The position numbers and the translations under genes were made by a program. The notes under the pieces were generated by a model that worked only from the letters and a program-made list of their open reading frames with translations, ran no database searches and was not told the DNA's origin. This document shows positions 58,485-64,000 of a DNA stretch of 64,000 nt, in pieces. Source of the stretch: Leishmania infantum JPCM5 (taxonomy: Eukaryota; Euglenozoa; Kinetoplastea; Trypanosomatida; Trypanosomatidae); NCBI RefSeq assembly GCF_000002875.2, contig NC_009420.2, positions 1,226,467 through 1,290,466 of the forward strand, written 5' to 3'. Each line of letters starts with the position of its first letter. The stretch's first letter is position 1.

Positions 58485-59162
58485 CCGCACATACTCCTCC
58501 GGCGGCGGCGGCATGCCTGCCTGCTGCGGGATCTGCTGTGCCTTCAGTTCTTCGATCTGCTTTAGCGTGTACGTATTGACGTCTTCGAGGCAGTCGACGC
58601 AGTGCAGACAAGTTAGCGCCCTCTTGTGACTATTCTGTGCCTGCACAACGCCGATGCCCAAGGCCTTGATGCCCTGGCGCGCGATGACTGTGGTGGTAAG
58701 GCAGGCGACAAAGCTCGCCACGACAGAGCCGATCGGGTGACGCCGCATCCAGCGAATGCGCTGGCGGCCGAACGACAAAAGACCGAACCCGGCAGCGGTG
58801 CCGATGGCGAGAGTGCTGTTCATGGTCATAAAGTCGTACCGCCATCGCCCGCCCTCCTTGGCGCGCACGGCACTGGTCAGGAGGGCGTAGCGCAGCATGC
58901 CGTAGCTCGTCGCCATCGGCATTACTTTCTCCTCGTCGATCATCACGTACCCTCCATGGATGTCGAGCGGCACCGTTTTGCCGAGGTACCCGCTCATCAT
59001 GGGCACATTCCAGTAGGTGAACTTGTGCGGCTTCAGCCCCACCGCCATCACGGCATCTGTGCTGAGGTGCTTGTAGCCAGCGGACATGTCCTCGTGGTAG
59101 AGAGCGATGTGTGTGGCGAGCTGGTGAAACTGCGCCTTGCCAATGAAGTAGAGACTGTCCAT
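58485..59162 (-). CDS. Conserved-looking two-pass membrane protein, C-terminus lost in gap
   Basis: 226 residues are visible from the ATG 59160-59162 to the gap. The N-terminal ~110 residues are soluble and structured (ALYHEDMSAGYKHLSTDAVMAVGLKPHKFTYWN and PLDIHGGYVMIDEEKVMPM). Two hydrophobic stretches follow (about 115-133 and 145-170) flanked by basic RQRIRWMRRHP. The tail has CLHCVDC (185-191), a helix YTLKQIEELKAQQ and PPPPEEYVR running into the N run. After the gap the frame cannot be followed, since the gap size is unknown. No family is recognised. A mitochondrial or ER membrane protein is plausible from the basic loop between two membrane spans. Confidence 0.72.
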
Positions 59163-60237
59163 GGCTTTCAACACTGCGCTCGTGTTCGCTTCGTCGCTCC
59201 GCGTGTGTGCTGTGACCTTGAAAAGGAAGGAGGGAGGGGGAGAAGAGGCAGAGGAATCGTTGACATATGCACGTGCATGTGTGTTAAGCAGAGCCGATGA
59301 AGGAAAACGCATTCCTAATCAACGCCTACCGGACACGGATGCAGAATGGAGGGAGGCGATAAGCGTCTCGGTGCTCGAAGTGGGGTGGGTGAGGTGTGGG
59401 ACGGAAGCAAACACGAGCGTCCCCCCACCAACCACGAGCCGCAAAAACATCCCCATATGGCTCCCCCACTGTTTCCCATCATCTGGGCAGTGCGCCATAC
59501 ATAGAGAAGAGGGGCTGGAGCATGAGCAATTTCGAAAACAGAGATCGCTAAACTGATGTGCGCACACGTGCTCGAGAGTGTCGGTAGGGGGAAGGGAGGG
59601 AGGGGCTTCGGAAACACGCACATAGGCAGGTTTGCAGGATACCTTCCAGTGCAGCATCCCGTGCTGCAGCAGAAAAAAAGGTCCAGCTCGTGCCGAGGTG
59701 GCTTATCGTTTTTTTTTTCGCATAGGATAGTTGCTGTTCGCACTTCGTGTATCGTTCCTGCACTCCGCTCCCCAGTGGCAACGGAGGCGCGTCGGCCCTC
59801 GCAATAGATTGGGAAAGAGGAGTAGGGGAATGACAAGCACAGTCAGGCAAACCGCTGACAAGCATGCACAAGCACAACACTTCATAGCAGCACACAGGTA
59901 CACGAGACGAGGGCAGAACAACAAAAAAAAATAGACAAAGAAAAACGCCGTTAGGAAATACGCGCAAAGCGAAAAGAGGCATGCCTGGGATTGGGAGAGT
60001 GCCGAGCAAGGAGAGCCGTGTAGAGAGGCGGCAGTGGGCCGGTTGGAGCGCACGTCCAGGCGGCACCGCTTCCCCCCGTCCCCCCCCCCCACCCCCCATC
60101 CACTGGGCGACGTATGCAGCACCCACAACAAAAAGAAAAGAGGATTGCGCACGCACAAAAGTACTGGGAGGGGGCGTTACGTCTGGGTCCTGCTTTCATC
60201 TTTACTCGCCCATGACCATCAAGCAGCGGCAGCAGTC
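59163..60237. other. Intergenic stretch upstream of the gapped gene
   Basis: Purine-rich plus strand near 59218-59250, T9 and A9 runs, a C10 run (60079-60090). Several overlapping frames on both strands lack coding character. It is the 3' UTR of the cache-like gene. Confidence 0.6.
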
Positions 60238-62991
60238 TCACTGTCGACCGAGATGGCTGCACCCCAAAATAAGCAGGTTCAGGAAGAAGAAGAAGAGAAT
60301 GCTGCCAATGTAGAGGAATAGCTGCACCGTCTCCCCGGGTGGCAGCAGGCGCAGCGCGTCCGTGGCGCTGGTCACTGCCGGAGTGGGCAGGTAGCGCTGG
60401 AGCGCTACATCCCCTGGTATGACCTCGACGATGCCCCATTGGCCCTCCACTACCTGGTAGTTCACCAAGGTGGTCCCTATGTGCAGCGACAGCGATCGCT
60501 CCCAAGTATTGCCGGCGGCGCTGTACACTGCGCTTGCGATCCGGTTGAACTCCGAGTCTGGCGTCTTCAGAGCGGCGTAGACCGCATCCGTCGCCTGCAC
60601 GGCGGTGCTGGATGCCAGGAAAGTGCCCGCGCCGCGCCGGTCGATCAGGTACAGCGCCGTCGTCCCGTTATGCTGATTCTCCTTTAGGGTGTACGCCATC
60701 CACGCTGCGTTTATGTCGATAATGCAAGCCCGCGTCACGTAGCCGTTGCTGCTGTGCTCGCTGGGGTGCACGTAGCTCACAACGACAGACGCGTTTCCGC
60801 TGGCGCTGCTGCGGAGGTACGGCTTTGTCCAGAACCCGGTAGTGGTCGTGGTGCCGTCGATGTACTGACTCGTGAAGAGACCGCGGAGAGAGGCGCTCAA
60901 TTGGCTCGTCTCGATCTTGTCCTTGGCGGAGGCATTGAACACCGAGCCCTCGAAGAGGATCTCAGTCTGGTTCGAGTCCGTAAAGAAGCACGTCTTGCTC
61001 GCGACGGACGTGTAGGTGCACCCGCACACGCCCCACACACGCTCGTCTTCTGCTGCGGAGCCGCTGCTGCTGGTGCGCCAGGAGGCATTAACATCAGGAA
61101 TGTCTACAGGGAGACGCTCCGTCGTCGCCTGCAGCACGAGCATCTCCACCCCGTTCCCGCCTCTGCTGGTCGAGGCCGCAGGAGTCGCAAGGGTGGCTTT
61201 CGCAGCGGAGGACACCGCCGATGACTGTGCCCACGCGGACGAGTAAGGCAACACGTGGATGACGCTTCCGCCGACTGCGTTGGAGTTGTGCGAGGACTCG
61301 CTCTCGACGCTCGCACTACTGCTTCTGCTCTTCGTGGTGCCGGCAAGTGTGTACGATGTGTACAAGGAGTGCAGCTGCGTGCCGAAGGCCTGCTCGATCT
61401 CACCAAACGCCTCCACCGTTACGCTGTTCTGCTGCTTGTTGGCGGCTGTCTCACAGTCGTGGTAGAGACCTGACGCGACAGTCGCGACCCCTTTGCTCTC
61501 CTTCACAATGACACCCAGCGAGGCTGCCACCTCCGCTACCGAGAGAGCCAGCGGTGAGCTGGCAATCAGGGTCCAGTGCGACATCATCGTGAGCGACTGA
61601 TAGATGAGTCCGTTCCGGTAGAAGGACCCATTTAGCGCCAAGGTGCCGCCGTGCTCACTCCAAACGGATTCAGCCAAGTCTCTGATGCGACCGACCGGCG
61701 CATCGAGCACTCCGTACGGGGTCGGCCAAAAGATCGACTCGTCGAAGGAGTCGTATACGAACTGCCCGCCTTTGCTAGCGTTGTAGCGGTTGTCCACGAT
61801 GACGAGCTCGATGTTTGGCGTGGCCGTCGCGTTCACGATCTCCATCAGCAACTCTAAGCTTACGTCTATGCCAGCCATGGCGGTCGCGTAGCCCTCAGCA
61901 TTGAAGGCGATGGGGAGAAGGTAGCTGATCGTGCGCACAGTCTTTTGCGGGACGATGTTGCATGCCATGTAGGCCCGCGTCCACACACCCGATGCCGCCA
62001 GAGCGCTTCCCTTGGTGGCCGTGGTCGCTACTGAGAGCAGGTCGGGCATGCACTGCTCGATGTACGCTCTCCGCCCCAAGGGGCCGCCGTCGCCAGTGTT
62101 CGAGACCGTGTCCCACTGCCTCACCGTGCTGTCCTTGGACACGTAGAAGCATATGGAGCTGTTGGTTTCATTGGAGGCACAGCCGATCTGACCCCAGTGC
62201 CGACTCGTGAAGGCCGTCGAGGCTGCGGCGGGCAAAGCGTACACGACGTAGGTCTTCATGTTGGCCATGAAGCTGAGTTGGAAGTTTCTGACGAGCGAAG
62301 AAAAGGTGGTGCCAACAGCGCTGCCGATGTCACACCCCTCCACCGAATCTCGCATGTAGGCCCAGCCGATGGTCTGCGCAGCCCGCTCAAGAGCGCGCAG
62401 CTCCTCCGTGAAGGACGTGACGGCGCTGCGGATGGTATCGGTCGGCTCAAGCCCGGGATGCGCGCGCACGGCGGCGTTCACCGCCTTCACAACGACCTGC
62501 TGCGCATACTTGAAAAAGAGGAGAATAATCACCGTGGTGAAGATGAACCCCATTGCCTTGGGATTGCGCAGAAAATACTGGAAGAGGCCGCTGATGTAGC
62601 GAATGAACCGCATGCCGCAGTCCCACGAGGTGAGCACCACCACCACCTCGCACTCCTCATCGGAGTAGATCGTGTTCTTCATGATCGGGTACACTTCGCC
62701 CATCCTGCGCCGACGCACCCCGGCGCCGTTGGTAGCCTTTACTGCCGCTGCGATCTGCTCGTTATCGCGTTCGAGCGGGCCGGACTGGACATCGTCCATC
62801 TCGTGGTCGCTGTTACCGCCACACACCACCACATCAGCTGCCCGCCCGCTGCCTGATGCGCGCATAAACGGCGCTGCCAACGCGTTGGTTGCAGCAACGG
62901 GCACACCCTCACAGCGGTGGAGGGGCACGCGAGCCAAGTCGTCGGGGGTGTCCTCTTCACGCGTCGCTAACGGGACAACTTTCGAAAACAT
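60238..62991 (-). CDS. Membrane protein with a large cache-like ectodomain
   Basis: A 917-residue protein. The N-terminal ~145 residues are cytosolic and polar, followed by a membrane span (AMGFIFTTVIILLFFKY, about 146-162), about 720 extracytosolic residues with many N-glycosylation sequons, and a second span at the very end (LFLYIGSILFFFFLNLLILG), leaving a tail of only six residues. Two segments read like cache sensor folds: ISYLLPIAFNAEGYATAMAG then IDVSLELLMEI and IELVIVDNRY (first), and CIIDINAAWMAYTL with ALYLIDRRGAGTFLAS (second). No kinase, cyclase or chemotaxis output domain is present. The nominal start at 63069 is TTG; the first ATG is 62989-62991. Function is unknown; nutrient or ligand sensing is inference. 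Confidence 0.85.
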   Translation of the reverse strand: MFSKVVPLATREEDTPDDLARVPLHRCEGVPVAATNALAAPFMRASGSGRAADVVVCGGNSDHEMDDVQSGPLERDNEQIAAAVKATNGAGVRRRRMGEVYPIMKNTIYSDEECEVVVVLTSWDCGMRFIRYISGLFQYFLRNPKAMGFIFTTVIILLFFKYAQQVVVKAVNAAVRAHPGLEPTDTIRSAVTSFTEELRALERAAQTIGWAYMRDSVEGCDIGSAVGTTFSSLVRNFQLSFMANMKTYVVYALPAAASTAFTSRHWGQIGCASNETNSSICFYVSKDSTVRQWDTVSNTGDGGPLGRRAYIEQCMPDLLSVATTATKGSALAASGVWTRAYMACNIVPQKTVRTISYLLPIAFNAEGYATAMAGIDVSLELLMEIVNATATPNIELVIVDNRYNASKGGQFVYDSFDESIFWPTPYGVLDAPVGRIRDLAESVWSEHGGTLALNGSFYRNGLIYQSLTMMSHWTLIASSPLALSVAEVAASLGVIVKESKGVATVASGLYHDCETAANKQQNSVTVEAFGEIEQAFGTQLHSLYTSYTLAGTTKSRSSSASVESESSHNSNAVGGSVIHVLPYSSAWAQSSAVSSAAKATLATPAASTSRGGNGVEMLVLQATTERLPVDIPDVNASWRTSSSGSAAEDERVWGVCGCTYTSVASKTCFFTDSNQTEILFEGSVFNASAKDKIETSQLSASLRGLFTSQYIDGTTTTTGFWTKPYLRSSASGNASVVVSYVHPSEHSSNGYVTRACIIDINAAWMAYTLKENQHNGTTALYLIDRRGAGTFLASSTAVQATDAVYAALKTPDSEFNRIASAVYSAAGNTWERSLSLHIGTTLVNYQVVEGQWGIVEVIPGDVALQRYLPTPAVTSATDALRLLPPGETVQLFLYIGSILFFFFLNLLILGCSHLGRQ

Positions 62992-64000
62992 TTTTTTTAG
63001 AGGTTTCGAATCGTTCTTGTCTTTGTGACTGGTCAAAACACACGCGCACGCACAAAGGGAGAGGGACAAATAACTGGTGCGCTGGGGTCAAGGGAAGTTT
63101 AAGGTGACTTACTACAGAGGCTAAGGGAAGCGCCTGATCAACTCGCACGCACAGAGAGAGGGGGAGAGAGAGAAAACGAATACAAGCAACGATTTCTTTC
63201 AGAAGTACTGAAACACACTTGGGAAGGTAGGGTTGGGGTGGGGTGAGTCTGTGATGGCGAGACAGCAGCGCCCTTTCGGAGCGAGGAGACGACAAAAAAT
63301 AAATAGATAAACGAGCAAGCTCTACACCGGTACCACACATACATATACAAACACACATACGCACAGAGCAGGAGTGACAGGGGGAAAGTGAAAAGGGGGA
63401 GGGGTATGCCCATTAGGCACAGCCACACTTGCAACACATGCGCACAAAAATATGCAGAGGTCCAAGAGACGGACGTCAATGAAGATGGCGCCGTCAGCGA
63501 GGTCAACAGTGTATATACACTACAAGGAAAAGAAAAAGCATAAAGCAAGGTGTGCGCCACCCATACAGCCGCACATCGCGGGTAAAGTGAAACAAGGTCG
63601 ATTTAGGTAGAGGCGAGGAAGGACGGGTAGGGGGATGTAGCGTGTTAGAGGGGGCCTACCACTGGGAAGAAGATAGAAGGTCACGTCTAATGTACGCTAC
63701 GCTAAAGTGCATCGATGCATGAGTGTGTGCGCGTTTGTGTGAGGGCAGCCGAAGCATCACAGCCAAAATTGAATGGGCGAGTGATCGGTGTGGGTGCAGT
63801 GAGAGGTGGATGAGTGGCAGAGATGGCTTCAGGAACATACAGCGTAAGAGAGAGAGAGTCATGGAGGAGGATAGCCGGCGCTATCAGGGCCATGGGCTAC
63901 GTGTTCCCCTCTTCACCAACCCCAGGACCGGGGCGGCGAGATGCACACCTCTCAGTGCGTGTGGCCCCGGGTACTCGCACGTTCGTGGTACTTCTTTGTT
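62992..64000. other. Right-edge stretch upstream of the cache-like gene
   Basis: A T8 run (62991-62998 plus strand) just above the start, pyrimidine-rich transcript at 63150-63180, TATA-like short runs. No gene seen up to the window edge. Confidence 0.6.

Overview
The window is trypanosomatid nuclear DNA, most likely Leishmania or a close relative. Evidence: about 25 intron-less protein genes all lie on the minus strand; they are separated by 0.4-3.8 kb non-coding stretches rich in CA/TG, poly-A and purine tracts; and many start codons are preceded (on the minus strand) by a long pyrimidine tract and then an AG, the layout of a spliced-leader acceptor. Gene content fits too: receptor-type adenylate cyclase, PEX22-like glycosomal peroxin, GAR-fibrillarin, flagellar proteins. 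A degenerate SIDER-like retroposon sits in one long 3' UTR region. From memory, unverified, the order cyclase - topoisomerase III - 14-3-3 resembles Leishmania chromosome 36.

Transcription runs from high to low coordinates, as one segment of a polycistronic unit; no strand switch, tRNA, rRNA or CRISPR array is visible. In transcriptional order the window holds: a cache-like membrane protein (62991-60238); a membrane protein interrupted by a 100-N gap (59162-58485); a GMC oxidoreductase (57768-56158); a coiled-coil protein (54528-52876); 14-3-3 (52149-51373); a 3.6 kb non-coding stretch; topoisomerase III alpha (47778-44935); a zinc-knuckle/NYN nuclease (43734-42013); a small hypothetical protein (40427-40098); a receptor adenylate cyclase (38616-34435); a 3.8 kb non-coding stretch with the SIDER-like element; a ZNG1 metallochaperone (30591-29557); tubulin cofactor C (28827-27820); an ArfGAP (26939-25536); a hypothetical protein (24594-23845); a cyclophilin (22699-22097); a CFAP161/EF-hand fusion (21068-19362); a TFIIH p62-like protein (18458-17325); a small membrane protein (16711-16346); V-ATPase E (15715-15065); a hypothetical protein (13340-12750); a thioredoxin-like acidic protein (11568-9094); LipB (8518-7721); fibrillarin (6873-5956); a cullin (5096-2976); a PEX22-like peroxin (2504-1875); SF3B6 (1283-927); and the N-terminal part of an adaptor mu subunit (465-1).

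The genes are not a functional operon. They cover trafficking (adaptor mu, ArfGAP, V-ATPase), flagellum and cytoskeleton (TBCC, CFAP161-like, perhaps the thioredoxin-like protein), nucleic-acid metabolism (TFIIH, TOP3, SF3B6, fibrillarin, NYN nuclease), metal and cofactor handling (ZNG1, LipB), ubiquitin and peroxisome biology (cullin, PEX22) and sensing (adenylate cyclase, cache-like protein). In such genomes regulation is mainly post-transcriptional, so the UTR structures (hairpins, SIDER-like element, uORFs) are where regulatory signal is most likely. Starts were chosen as the first in-frame ATG that agrees with domain boundaries and, where clear, with the predicted splice acceptor.
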